The notes under the pieces: generated by a model
The model's input: only the letters and a program-made list of their open reading frames with translations
Database searches by the model: none
What the model was told of the DNA's origin: nothing
NCBI GenBank assembly: GCA_963797255.1
Contig: CAWCOV010000015.1
Span: forward strand, 434,001-498,000
Origin: JANXZS01 sp963797255
GTDB taxonomy: Bacteria > Acidobacteriota > Terriglobia > Terriglobales > Acidobacteriaceae
Reading direction: 5' to 3'
Length of the DNA stretch: 64,000 nucleotides
In this document: in pieces, positions 1 to 8,688 of the stretch
How the letters are laid out: each line of letters opens with the position of its first letter
Numbering within the stretch: the stretch's first letter is position 1
Translations under genes and position numbers: made by a program

Positions 1-8
1 ATCGCCTG

Positions 9-38
9 CTGACGAACACAATCCGGTGGGTCTACAAT
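9..38 (+). promoter_or_regulatory. possible sigma70-type promoter for the carboxylesterase
   Basis: A -10-like TACAAT lies at 33-38 with a weak -35-like CTGACG at 9-14 and an 18-base spacer, about 50 bases before the esterase start. Only the -10 box is a good match, so this is tentative. Confidence 0.25.
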
Positions 39-89
39 GCTGCGAGCGTAAAAACAACAATCTGGTCTGCAGTCTCGGGGAGAATGGGA

Positions 90-1667
90 ATGAAGTTCAG
101 CAAGTTTGCGGTCTTTTCCGCAGCAGTCGCTTTGATGTCTGCCACAATGGCAATCGCTTCTGACGGAGCAAAGCTGGTGACGGGTAAAGTAAAAGGTGTT
201 TCAAAAGATAACGTCGTAGCGTTCAAAGGAATTCCTTACGCAGCCCCACCCGTGGGGAAATTGCGCTGGAAGGCGCCACAGCCTGTCCCTCACTGGAAGG
301 GAGTTCGTAGCGCAGCCGATTACGGACACGACTGCATGCAGCTTCCGTTCCCCAGTGATGCCGCTCCCCTGGGCACTACTCCCTCTGAAGATTGCCTGGT
401 TCTAAATGTGTGGACACAGCCTGGTTACGAGAAGAAGTCTCTTCCCGTAATGGTTTGGATTTATGGCGGCGGATATGTAAATGGAGGGAGTTCTCCGGCA
501 GTCTACGACGGTTCTCAATTCGCGAAGCAGGGTGTGGTCTTCGTCAGCTTCAACTATCGTCTCGGTCGCTTTGGATTCTTCGCCCATCCGGCGGCGATCG
601 AAGAGGCGGGTAGTGGTCCGGCAGGGAACTACGCCTTCATGGATCAAATCGCTGCATTGAAGTGGGTGAAGCAAAACATCGCTGCATTCGGCGGCGATCC
701 CAACAAAGTCACTCTTTTCGGAGAGTCGGCTGGTGGTGGATCCGTTTTGACGATGATGACATCTCCTCTCGCGGAAGGTCTCTTCCAGCGCGCGATTATC
801 GAGAGCGGCGGTGGGCGCGATGGTCTCGGCGGCATGCCCCTGATCAGTGGTCAAAGCGCCAATGGCAGACCATCGGGGGAAACAACTGCCCTGAACTTTG
901 CCAAGGCAAAGGGTGTCACCGGCACAGACGCAGCCGCATTGGAAGAGCTTCGTAAACTGCCCGCCGAGCAAGTTGTTGATGGATTGAACATGGCGAGCAT
1001 GTTCCAGGCCATGGGCACCTACTCCGGCCCAATGATCGACGGCAAGTTGATTGTCGAAACGCCGCAGGACGCCTTCCTGGCCGGACACCAGATGAAGATT
1101 CCCGTCATGATTGGTGCGAACAGCCGGGATATAGGATTTTCCTTTGCCAAAACCATGCCCGAAGTGGTGGCCCCTTTTGGCGCGAACCAGGAGAAGGCTC
1201 TGGCAGCCTATAACCCCGACAATTCCGCAGATGTGCGGGCTGTTGGAACCAAGGTTGCCGCGGACCAGATGATGGTCGAACCAGCTCGCTTCATCGCCAA
1301 GCAGGTGTCAGCTTCAGGCGAGGCAGCGTATGCCTACCGCTTCTCCTACGTCGCGGTCTCCATGCGTAAGGAGTGGGATGGCGCTCCCCACGCGACTGAA
1401 ATTCCCTTTGTCTTCGACACGGTCAAGGCTCGCTACCAAGACACTCTGCAAGCACCCGATATCGCCGCTGCCGTTGCCGCTAACACCTATTGGGCAGCGT
1501 TCGCGAAGACGGGAAATCCCAACGGAGGTGGTCTGCCCAACTGGCCCGCTTACTCCTCAAAAACTGATCTCCTGCTGGACTTCACCGACAACGGGCCGGT
1601 AGCCATGGCCGATCCGTGGAAGGCCAGACTGGATTTGACTGAGGCAGTTGCCAACGGAAAGAAGTAA
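90..1667 (+). CDS. exported type B carboxylesterase
   Basis: This is a type B carboxylesterase/lipase family protein (alpha/beta hydrolase) that should hydrolyse carboxylic esters outside the cytoplasm. The first 24 residues look like a signal peptide ending near AIAS. The nucleophile elbow GESAGG is near residue 213, the oxyanion region YGGGY near residue 126, and the family pattern SEDCLVLNVW near 100. The catalytic His is probably in HATEIPFVF near 450. At about 525 residues it has the usual family length. The ATG at 90 is preferred over an ATG at 84 because GGGGAGA at 77-83 then sits at normal spacing. A strong terminator follows. The substrate cannot be deduced. Confidence 0.9.
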   Translation: MKFSKFAVFSAAVALMSATMAIASDGAKLVTGKVKGVSKDNVVAFKGIPYAAPPVGKLRWKAPQPVPHWKGVRSAADYGHDCMQLPFPSDAAPLGTTPSEDCLVLNVWTQPGYEKKSLPVMVWIYGGGYVNGGSSPAVYDGSQFAKQGVVFVSFNYRLGRFGFFAHPAAIEEAGSGPAGNYAFMDQIAALKWVKQNIAAFGGDPNKVTLFGESAGGGSVLTMMTSPLAEGLFQRAIIESGGGRDGLGGMPLISGQSANGRPSGETTALNFAKAKGVTGTDAAALEELRKLPAEQVVDGLNMASMFQAMGTYSGPMIDGKLIVETPQDAFLAGHQMKIPVMIGANSRDIGFSFAKTMPEVVAPFGANQEKALAAYNPDNSADVRAVGTKVAADQMMVEPARFIAKQVSASGEAAYAYRFSYVAVSMRKEWDGAPHATEIPFVFDTVKARYQDTLQAPDIAAAVAANTYWAAFAKTGNPNGGGLPNWPAYSSKTDLLLDFTDNGPVAMADPWKARLDLTEAVANGKK

Positions 1668-1682
1668 ACGAACCGAGCAGTG

Positions 1683-1718
1683 AGAAGCAAGCAGGCGCCC
1701 GACCTGCTTGCTTCTTTT
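1683..1718 (+). terminator. intrinsic terminator after the carboxylesterase
   Basis: A 13-bp perfect stem (arms 1683-1695 and 1703-1715) with a 7-base loop is followed by a TTTT run. It lies 16 bases past the esterase stop. Confidence 0.85.
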
Positions 1719-1794
1719 GCAGCTATTGCGAGTCCGAACACCCCAAAGTGGCCAGCCGTCGGTTCGACCTAGTTATTTGACTGCATCAAAACTT

Positions 1795-1823
1795 TTGACA
1801 GTGGGATTTCATTCTGCTAGAAA
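1795..1823 (+). promoter_or_regulatory. sigma70-type promoter upstream of the cobalamin riboswitch
   Basis: A perfect -35 TTGACA at 1795-1800 and a -10-like TAGAAA at 1818-1823 are separated by 17 bases. The expected start is about 85 bases before the riboswitch core, so it should drive the riboswitch-receptor transcript. Confidence 0.6.
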
Positions 1824-1914
1824 AAGACTTCCGGAGAAGTTCTGCTTCAACGGCTTAGAGGGACGTTCATTTTGCTTCTGCCTGGAAATATCAGACGCCC
1901 CTAATCATCAAAAA

Positions 1915-2098
1915 CATGCAATCGGATGCTCGGGAAGGCGGTGTAAATCCGCCACTGCCCCGCAACTGTAAGCGCTTATCGCTGACCGATCAGGTTGGCG
2001 ACTTCGACAGCCGAAAGACCACTGGAGCTACATGCTTCGGGAAGGTGGCTTCAGAAGCGTTCCCTTCAGGAACTGTGCGCAAGTCAGGAGACCGGTCC
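1915..2098 (+). promoter_or_regulatory. cobalamin (B12) riboswitch
   Basis: The leader holds the conserved cobalamin aptamer elements in order. GGGAAGGCGGTGTAAATCC begins near 1930, the B12-box segment GCCACTGCCCCGCAACTGTAA is around 1950-1971, and the closing AAGTCAGGAGACC is at 2081-2093. The receptor start codon is only about 45 bases further on, next to a strong ribosome site (GGAGG at 2131-2135), so control of translation initiation or of termination are both possible. Known switches of this class turn off vitamin B12 uptake genes when adenosylcobalamin is plentiful. This fixes the receptor start downstream at 2141, not inside the aptamer. Confidence 0.93.
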
Positions 2099-2140
2099 AA
2101 TTGCGAAACCGCTACGTTCCGAGGGGGAACGGAGGACATT

Positions 2141-4690
2141 ATGGGTATTCATTCGCGGCAGCCGCGCCGCGCCGGTTTTTTCCTGCTTCTATTCCTGGCG
2201 GTATTTGCTGGTAAGTTTGCGCACGCCGCAATTGTGCGTGGCACGGTTACAGATCCACTGGGTTCGCCGGTAGGCGGTGCCCAGGTAGCGCTCGTCCTGA
2301 ACGGAAATGTGCTTTCAAGTACGACGACGACGCCGGATGGCGCTTATCAACTTACAACATCCGATGAAGGGAGGTTCTTCGTCGTTGTCGCCGGCAAGAC
2401 CTTTCACCAGATGACCACCTCTGGTTTCTACGCCGGAAGACTCGAATCCATCGAGCAGAACATCATTCTGGAGCCGGAGTGGGTTCGCCAGGAAATCGTT
2501 GTGACTGCGACCGGGAGTGCCGTGCCGCAAGAGCAGGTCAGCTCCTCCGTGACCCTTTTGCCGAAAGAATTTTTCGAAACGCACTCCGACTTTGTAGACA
2601 CCCTGCGCCAGGTGCCCGGTACTTACGTCGTGCAGAACGGTCAGCGCGGTTCCATAACCTCGCTCTTTATTCGCGGAGGAAGCTCCGATTCAAACAAGGT
2701 CACTTATGACGGAGTTACCGCAGAGGACATAGGCGGCCGCTTCGATTACGGCAACGTCTCCACGACAGCCGTCACCAGCCTCGAAGTCTATCGCGGTCCC
2801 AACAGCGTGCTGTACGGTTCAGACGCCGCTTCCGGAGTCGTTGATTTCGCATCTCCACGCGGCACCACTACAACTCCTTCGCTCTTTTACGCCGGGGACC
2901 TGGGAAATTTCGATACCTACCAGAACGAAGTGCAACTAGCAGGAGCTCATCGCACGCTTGACTATTACGGTGCCTTCTCCCGTTTGAACACTTCAAACTC
3001 CATACCCATGGATACGTACCACGTGGTTACTTCGGCAGCGAATCTTGGATGGCAGCCCACCGCCGCTACACAATTGCGCGTCACCGCGCGCAACAGCGAC
3101 TCTGCAACCGGCCTCCCCGGAGCGTTTGACTTCTACGATTTGTCGAACGATGGGAAGCAGTCCGATCAGGACATCTACCTCGGTGCGACGCTTGAGAACC
3201 AGACGTCTCCTTCCTGGCACAATCTCGGTCGCTACGGCATGGCGCGCAAGCGCGAGCAATCGATCCAGTGGTATCCAGCCGGGATTTTTACCATTACACC
3301 CATTCCCCCTAGCGGCGATTTTCCCGGATACTTCACCGCCAACTACTACGGTTATCCCGTGATTGTGCGGGGTGCCAACGGCTATTCCTACCCTGGGCAG
3401 GCGCTAATGAACTACACGCCGGAGAATTACGGCGTTTATCCAAACAGCTTCAGTTTTGTTTCCAATCGCGATCAGTTCTACGCGCAAACTGATTATCGCT
3501 TTAGCCCCCACATCGTTGCTCTTGGGGGCTTTCGTTACGAAAATGAACGCGGCTCAGAGTACTCCGAAGCCTATGGCATCCATCAGACGCTGAATCGAAC
3601 GAACTACGACTACACGGCACAGGTGCAAGGCGACTTCAAAAACCGACTGTTTTATACGCTTGGCGGTAGCCTGCTTCACAACGAGCTTTATGGCACAGAG
3701 ACGAATCCTAAAATTGGGCTGGCTTACTACGCCGTGCGTCCCGGTCACGGCATTTTCCGCGGAACCAAGATCAACTTCAATTTCGCCAAGGGAGTAAACG
3801 AGCCGACTCTTACCGAACAATTCGGCTCGCTCTACGCTTTTCTTCTAACGCAACCCGGTGGCGCGGAAGCGATCCAGAGTGCCAACATTTCTCCCATCGG
3901 TGCAGAGCACACACGCTCGTACGACGGCGGAGTAGAGCAGAACCTTTTCAGCCAGCACGTGCTCTTTCGCGTCACGTACTTTCACAACGAATACGGCAAC
4001 CAGATTGAGTCTGTCAGTCCAGGTGTAGTGCCTGAGTTACTCCCGGATCTCACTCCGGAACAGAAACAGCAACTGCAGGCTTTGCTGCAAAACACCTATT
4101 CTTCACTCACTGTCAATTCGCTGGATTTTCTCGCTCAGGGTGTTGAATCACAGCTTGAATACAGTATCGGTAGAAAAATCTTTCTGCGTGGAGGTTACAC
4201 ATATCTGGACGCGGTCGTGCAGAAGTCGTTCACCTCCAGCGCACTCTATCCCACGTACAACACCGGCCTTTCAACCGGACCAGTGCCGGACTTCTCCACG
4301 ATTCCCATCGGTGCGACATCGCCACTTCAGGGCGCCCGGCCATTTCGACGTCCACCCCACACTGGATTCCTGAGCGCGAGTTACACGCACGGCGCATGGG
4401 CTGCGCAACTCACCGGTGCGTTCGCCAGCCGAAGTGACGATTCCACGTTCCTCATCTACAGCGATATCGAGCAAGGAAACTCTCTGCTGCTGCCCAATCG
4501 CAATCTCGATCCGTCTTTTGCGAAGCTGGATTTTGGGGGCAGCTATCAGTTGCTCTCGTGGGTGGGAATTTATGCGCAGTTGAACAATATCACCAGCAAT
4601 CAGCACATTGCGCCGATCGGATTTCTAAGCTTGCCGTTTAATTTTCGAACCGGTCTGCGCTTCGCGATCGGCAAGGGAATGTTCAAGTAG
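2141..4690 (+). CDS. TonB-dependent outer-membrane receptor, probably for cobalamin
   Basis: This 849-residue protein should import a ligand across the outer membrane using TonB energy. A signal peptide covers about residues 1-29 (ending FAHA). A carboxypeptidase-regulatory-like fold follows at roughly 30-110, then a plug domain with EIVVTATG and a region resembling BtuB (VDTLRQVPGTYVVQ, then LFIRGGSSDSNKVTYDG). The rest is the beta-barrel, ending in a short Arg/Lys/Phe-containing tail. The ATG at 2141 has GGAGG 5 bases upstream and lies just after a B12 riboswitch. That regulation is the main argument for a cobalamin or cobinamide ligand. No btuCDF-like genes are nearby. The N-terminal extra domain is frequent in Acidobacteriota and Bacteroidota receptors. 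Confidence 0.92.
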   Translation: MGIHSRQPRRAGFFLLLFLAVFAGKFAHAAIVRGTVTDPLGSPVGGAQVALVLNGNVLSSTTTTPDGAYQLTTSDEGRFFVVVAGKTFHQMTTSGFYAGRLESIEQNIILEPEWVRQEIVVTATGSAVPQEQVSSSVTLLPKEFFETHSDFVDTLRQVPGTYVVQNGQRGSITSLFIRGGSSDSNKVTYDGVTAEDIGGRFDYGNVSTTAVTSLEVYRGPNSVLYGSDAASGVVDFASPRGTTTTPSLFYAGDLGNFDTYQNEVQLAGAHRTLDYYGAFSRLNTSNSIPMDTYHVVTSAANLGWQPTAATQLRVTARNSDSATGLPGAFDFYDLSNDGKQSDQDIYLGATLENQTSPSWHNLGRYGMARKREQSIQWYPAGIFTITPIPPSGDFPGYFTANYYGYPVIVRGANGYSYPGQALMNYTPENYGVYPNSFSFVSNRDQFYAQTDYRFSPHIVALGGFRYENERGSEYSEAYGIHQTLNRTNYDYTAQVQGDFKNRLFYTLGGSLLHNELYGTETNPKIGLAYYAVRPGHGIFRGTKINFNFAKGVNEPTLTEQFGSLYAFLLTQPGGAEAIQSANISPIGAEHTRSYDGGVEQNLFSQHVLFRVTYFHNEYGNQIESVSPGVVPELLPDLTPEQKQQLQALLQNTYSSLTVNSLDFLAQGVESQLEYSIGRKIFLRGGYTYLDAVVQKSFTSSALYPTYNTGLSTGPVPDFSTIPIGATSPLQGARPFRRPPHTGFLSASYTHGAWAAQLTGAFASRSDDSTFLIYSDIEQGNSLLLPNRNLDPSFAKLDFGGSYQLLSWVGIYAQLNNITSNQHIAPIGFLSLPFNFRTGLRFAIGKGMFK

Positions 4691-4717
4691 CGGACAAGCA
4701 GAAGGCTGGCTGCAAGA

Positions 4718-4750
4718 GAAAAGCCCCGCGGTATGCGGGGCTTTTCTTTC
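4718..4750. terminator. bidirectional terminator between the TonB receptor and groL
   Basis: A 12-bp perfect stem (GAAAAGCCCCGC and its complement, 4718-4746) has an A-rich left and T-rich right flank, so it can stop transcripts from both converging genes. Confidence 0.88.
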
Positions 4751-4796
4751 TTTCTGAACGACTCGCCGAAGGCAGAATGCCGGACGGCTAGTCGTC

Positions 4797-6464
4797 TTAG
4801 TACATGCCGTCCATGCCGCCGCCGTGACCGCCACCCGCGGGAGCCTGCTTCGGCTCCGGAATGTCGGCAACCATGGCTTCGGTCGTCAGCATCAAGCCGG
4901 CAATCGAAGCTGCGTTCAACAGGGCAGTGCGGGTGACCTTGGTCGGATCGATAACGCCGGCCTTGACCAGATCCTCGAACTTGTCTGTTGCGGCGTTGTA
5001 GCCGTAGTGGGGATCCTTGCTGTCGTGGATCTTGCCTACAACCACTGCACCTTCAACGCCCGCGTTGCCAACGATCTGGCGAAGCGGCTCTTCGATGGCG
5101 CGGCGAACGATCGTTGCGCCGGTCTTCTCGTCGCCTTCGAGCGACTTGATCAATACATCCACATCAGCCGTGCAGCGAATCAGGGCAACACCACCGCCCG
5201 GGACGATTCCTTCTTCGACCGCAGCGCGAGTTGCATGCATCGCATCCTCGACACGGGCCTTCTTCTCCTTCATCTCAGTTTCGGTAGCAGCACCGACCTT
5301 GATGACGGCGACGCCGCCAACCAACTTCGCAAGACGCTCCTGGAGCTTCTCACGATCATAGTCAGACGAGGTCTTTTCAATCTGGTTGCGGATTTCCTTC
5401 ACGCGGCCTTCGATGACCTTGGAATCTCCGCGGCCTTCGACGATCGTGGTGTTGTCCTTGTCAATGGTGATGCGCTTCGCACGGCCGAGGTCTTCAACCT
5501 TCACATTCTCGAGCTTGATGCCGAGATCTTCCGTGATGGCCTTGCCACCGGTCAGCTTCGCAATATCCTCAAGCATTGCCTTGCGGCGATCGCCAAAGCC
5601 CGGCGCCTTGACAGCGGCGACGTTCAGCGTGCCACGCAGCTTGTTCACAACCAGGGTCGCCAGTGCTTCGCCGTCCACATCTTCGGCAATAATCACAAGC
5701 GGCTTGCCATTGCGTGCAACCTGCTCGAGCAGGGGAAGAAGATCCTTCATCGAGCTGATCTTCTTCTCGAAGATCAGGATGTAGGGCTCTTCAAGTGCAA
5801 CTTCCATGCGGTCAGGATCAGTTACGAAATAAGGGCTAAGATAGCCGCGGTCAAACTGCATTCCCTCGACCACTTCCAGCTGGGTTTCCAGAGTCTTCGA
5901 CTCTTCCACCGTGATGACGCCGTCCTTGCCAACCTTCTTCATCGCTTCCGCAATGATGTTGCCAATCGTCGCATCGCTGTTCGCCGAGATCGTGCCCACC
6001 TGGGCGATCATCTCGCCGGTTACCGGCTTGGAGAACTTCGAAAGTGCTCCACCGGTCACGACACCGTTCTCGTCGCGCTTGCCGATGATGGCCTCAACAG
6101 CCTTGTCGATGCCGCGCTTGAGCGCCATCGGATCGCCGCCTGCCGCTACCGTCTTCACACCCTCGCGATAAATCGCCTGGGCCAGAACCGTTGCAGTCGT
6201 CGTTCCGTCGCCGGCCACGTCGGAGGTCTTCGACGCTACTTCGCGAACCATCTGTGCGCCCATGTTCTCGAGTGAATCCTTCAACTCGATTTCCTTGGCG
6301 ACCGTTACGCCGTCCTTGGTGATGGTCGGCGATCCAAACTTCTTCTCAATTACAACGTTGCGTCCCTTGGGTCCAAGGGTCACTTTGACGGCATCTGCCA
6401 GCGTGTTTACGCCGCGCAGGATTGCCTGACGCGAATCTTCTCCGTGCAAAATCTGCTTTGCCAT
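4797..6464 (-). CDS. groL: chaperonin GroEL (Hsp60)
   Basis: This is the 60-kDa chaperonin, whose tetradecameric rings fold cytoplasmic proteins using ATP together with GroES. The 555-residue protein begins MAKQILHGEDSRQ and contains the ATP-site stretch VTLGPKGRNVVIEK, the DGTTTATVLAQAI motif and a Gly/Met-rich tail ending HGGGMDGMY. The length is normal for the family. The ATG at 6464 is chosen over an upstream in-frame ATG because an AAGGAGAAGG ribosome site sits directly before it and the MAKQ start is universal. It follows groS with a gap of about 137 bases, so it is the second gene of a groS-groL operon. Expression should be heat-inducible through the CIRCE-like site upstream of groS. 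Confidence 0.99.
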   Translation of the reverse strand: MAKQILHGEDSRQAILRGVNTLADAVKVTLGPKGRNVVIEKKFGSPTITKDGVTVAKEIELKDSLENMGAQMVREVASKTSDVAGDGTTTATVLAQAIYREGVKTVAAGGDPMALKRGIDKAVEAIIGKRDENGVVTGGALSKFSKPVTGEMIAQVGTISANSDATIGNIIAEAMKKVGKDGVITVEESKTLETQLEVVEGMQFDRGYLSPYFVTDPDRMEVALEEPYILIFEKKISSMKDLLPLLEQVARNGKPLVIIAEDVDGEALATLVVNKLRGTLNVAAVKAPGFGDRRKAMLEDIAKLTGGKAITEDLGIKLENVKVEDLGRAKRITIDKDNTTIVEGRGDSKVIEGRVKEIRNQIEKTSSDYDREKLQERLAKLVGGVAVIKVGAATETEMKEKKARVEDAMHATRAAVEEGIVPGGGVALIRCTADVDVLIKSLEGDEKTGATIVRRAIEEPLRQIVGNAGVEGAVVVGKIHDSKDPHYGYNAATDKFEDLVKAGVIDPTKVTRTALLNAASIAGLMLTTEAMVADIPEPKQAPAGGGHGGGMDGMY

Positions 6465-6601
6465 TTCTATCCTTCTCCTTACGCCTGCTGGCACTCGCCC
6501 CAGGCGGCAATCGTCTCATTTAGGCTCATCCGGTCCAGGATGAGGAGAATCGCAAGTGCCTGCCGCGCTGCAAAAAGCGCATCCGGTCACCCGCAATGCG
6601 C

Positions 6602-6916
<315 letters not shown>

Positions 6917-7026
6917 TGCGTTACTTCTCCTTCGCACGAGGGGTTACCTCGCGGATTTCAGCTTGATTTTCGAGATTTTCTCGGGACCCGGTGCCAGCCT
7001 GGCGAGCGCCAGAACAGCCAGTGCCT

Positions 7027-7053
7027 TTAGCACTGTCGACATCCAATTGCTAA
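7027..7053 (-). promoter_or_regulatory. CIRCE-like HrcA operator upstream of groS
   Basis: The site has the exact CIRCE geometry of 9-base arms around a 9-base spacer. The left arm TTAGCACTG has one mismatch to the consensus TTAGCACTC; the right arm AATTGCTAA has two mismatches to GAGTGCTAA. It overlaps the -10 box of the groS promoter, where HrcA binding would block transcription. The operator is degenerate, so affinity may be reduced. No hrcA gene is in the window. Confidence 0.75.
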
Positions 7054-7080
7054 GATAGGCACCGCGAGTAACCTTGTCAA
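7052..7080 (-). promoter_or_regulatory. sigma70 promoter of the groS-groL operon
   Basis: On the minus strand there is a perfect TTGACA (7075-7080), a 17-base spacer and TATCTT (7052-7057). The CIRCE-like operator starts inside the -10 box, as in classical HrcA-controlled promoters. Confidence 0.85.
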
Positions 7081-7244
7081 GGCCTCGACAGAAGAAATCT
7101 TAGCTAAACGCGCTCATATATTAGGACATTGAAAATGGAAGATTTAGGGCGATCAGAACCCCGACCTCTTATCAATAAGAAGCTGGTTTTGGTAACCAAA
7201 ACCCTCATTTTCCAGCCGTCTCCAGATTGAATACAATAAAACAC

Positions 7245-7742
7245 ATGTCGAACCTGCAATTCCGTTCTCTATCGCGGCTGACTTCAGTCGCAATCCTCAT
7301 AGCCTCGCTTGTTCCGGCATTCGCTTTCCAGGAAATGAAGCGTGGCCGCAAATATGTTCCGCCGCCGCCCATGATGAAGATTGAAGTCACCGTCCTTCGG
7401 GCCTCAAGCGGAAAGCCAATCCCCAATGCCGCTGTCATCTTTCATCCCATGGAGGGAGACAAGGACAAAGGCAATATGGAATTGAAGACCAATGAGGACG
7501 GCAAGGCAGTCATCGACGTGCTTACCAAGGGTTCCACGGTGCGCTTGCAGGTCATTGCCAATGGCTTTCAAACCTACGGCGAAGACTACCTGATGGACAC
7601 GGATGAGAAGCAGATTGTCGTAAAGATGAAGCGTCCCGCCGAGCAATATTCGGTTTACAAGCCTCATCCTGAAAATGCGCAGCCAGACCAGCCTGCGGCT
7701 ACATCTGCCCCGCAACCGTCGAAGCCTGAGGCCAAGCAGTAA
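7245..7742 (+). CDS. secreted protein with carboxypeptidase-regulatory-like (Ig-type) domain
   Basis: This 165-residue protein has a signal peptide (hydrophobic SVAILIASLVPAFAF) and a short exposed region with PPPPMM. A domain of about 90 residues follows (IEVTVLRASSGKPIPNAAVIFHP ... GKAVIDVLTKGSTVRLQVIANGFQTYG), which reads as a carboxypeptidase-D-regulatory or SpaA-like beta-sandwich. The tail is rich in Pro, Ala and Gln. Such domains are structural and usually mediate surface contacts; no catalytic residues are visible. A TTG at 7227 would extend it by six residues, but the ATG at 7245 places the signal peptide correctly. It is transcribed divergently from groS. Confidence 0.75.
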   Translation: MSNLQFRSLSRLTSVAILIASLVPAFAFQEMKRGRKYVPPPPMMKIEVTVLRASSGKPIPNAAVIFHPMEGDKDKGNMELKTNEDGKAVIDVLTKGSTVRLQVIANGFQTYGEDYLMDTDEKQIVVKMKRPAEQYSVYKPHPENAQPDQPAATSAPQPSKPEAKQ

Positions 7743-7768
7743 CACGATCAGCAAGCCCCTTATCAAAT

Positions 7769-7802
7769 GGCGAGCCGTTGCCTTGGCCTCACGGCTCGCC
7801 GC
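7769..7802 (+). terminator. hairpin terminator candidate
   Basis: A 10-bp perfect stem GGCGAGCCGT (7769-7778) pairs with 7791-7800 across a 12-base loop. It sits between the stop at 7742 and the SDR start. There is only a weak T-rich flank, so termination strength is uncertain. Confidence 0.4.
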
Positions 7803-7825
7803 CTGTTCTTCTACACTGGAAAACT

Positions 7826-8551
7826 ATGACTGCACTGAAAGGTAGTGTTGCCCTCGTGACGGGCGGCGCGAAAAGAATCGGCAGAGCCCTTGCGCTCGAA
7901 CTGGCGGAAGCAGGCGCGGACGTTGCGATCACCTATCGTGGTTCGCGGCATGAGGCAGCAGAAACTGTACTCGCGATTGAGAAAGCCGGCTCACGTGGTC
8001 TCGCCGTGCAATGCGACGTGCGCTCACCCGAGAGCGTTCGCGCTGCTGTCGCCCAGGTGATTGAGCACTTCGGCAGGCTTGATCTGCTGGTCAATAATGC
8101 TGGCGCATTCGAGACTGCGCCCCTTGAATCGATTTCAGTCGCCCAGTGGGATGCCATGTTCGAGACCAATACTCGAGGACCATTTCTTGTGGCGCAGGCT
8201 GCTCATCCCCATCTCAAGGCGGTGCGCGGCAGAATCGTCAACATTGGTTCGTTAGGCGGTCTGCATCCCTGGCCGACACACGGCCACTACTGCACCTCAA
8301 AGGCAGCGCTGCACATGCTGACACAAACCATGTCCAAGGCTTTCGCGCCTGAGATCAGCGTGAACTGCGTGGCGCCCGGCATGATCGTCAATGACGAGGT
8401 TTCAGAGGAGTATGCTCACTTCGCGACCAAGACGCCGATGCAGCGCAATGGCACTCCGCAAGACGTGGCCGCCGCAGTCCTGTTCTTTGCCACAGGCCCG
8501 CATTTCATCACCGGACAAATTATGAGTGTGGATGGCGGACTAGGCCTGTAG
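7826..8551 (+). CDS. short-chain dehydrogenase/reductase, pteridine-reductase-like
   Basis: This 241-residue classical SDR oxidoreductase uses NAD(P)H. It has the glycine-rich nucleotide motif TGGAKRIG near residue 11, NNAG near 90, a catalytic Ser in NIGSLGG, and YCTSK (Tyr-x-x-x-Lys) near 154. The KRIG variant of the nucleotide motif is typical of the FolM/pteridine-reductase branch, so dihydrobiopterin or dihydrofolate-type substrates are possible but unproven. The start is taken at ATG 7826, because the frame upstream runs through a terminator-like hairpin. Confidence 0.85.
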   Translation: MTALKGSVALVTGGAKRIGRALALELAEAGADVAITYRGSRHEAAETVLAIEKAGSRGLAVQCDVRSPESVRAAVAQVIEHFGRLDLLVNNAGAFETAPLESISVAQWDAMFETNTRGPFLVAQAAHPHLKAVRGRIVNIGSLGGLHPWPTHGHYCTSKAALHMLTQTMSKAFAPEISVNCVAPGMIVNDEVSEEYAHFATKTPMQRNGTPQDVAAAVLFFATGPHFITGQIMSVDGGLGL

Positions 8552-8688
8552 CCTCTCGTTTTCAAGGGTCTCTTCAGAGCACTGACTTCCAGTCCTGAGC
8601 GAGCCTCGTGGTCAGCATGCCGAAGGCGTCCGCCCGTACGGCAGTACCCGAAGGCCGTCTGCCCATGCGGTCAGCACCGGCCCAGTAC

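Noticed and set aside
1916..2140. N-terminal extension of the TonB receptor
   Set aside because: The extension would translate the cobalamin aptamer; signal peptide and ribosome site fix the start at 2141.
4824..6275. A 483-residue open frame opposite groL
   Set aside because: It is an antisense shadow of a highly conserved coding gene, with no family motif and no ribosome site.
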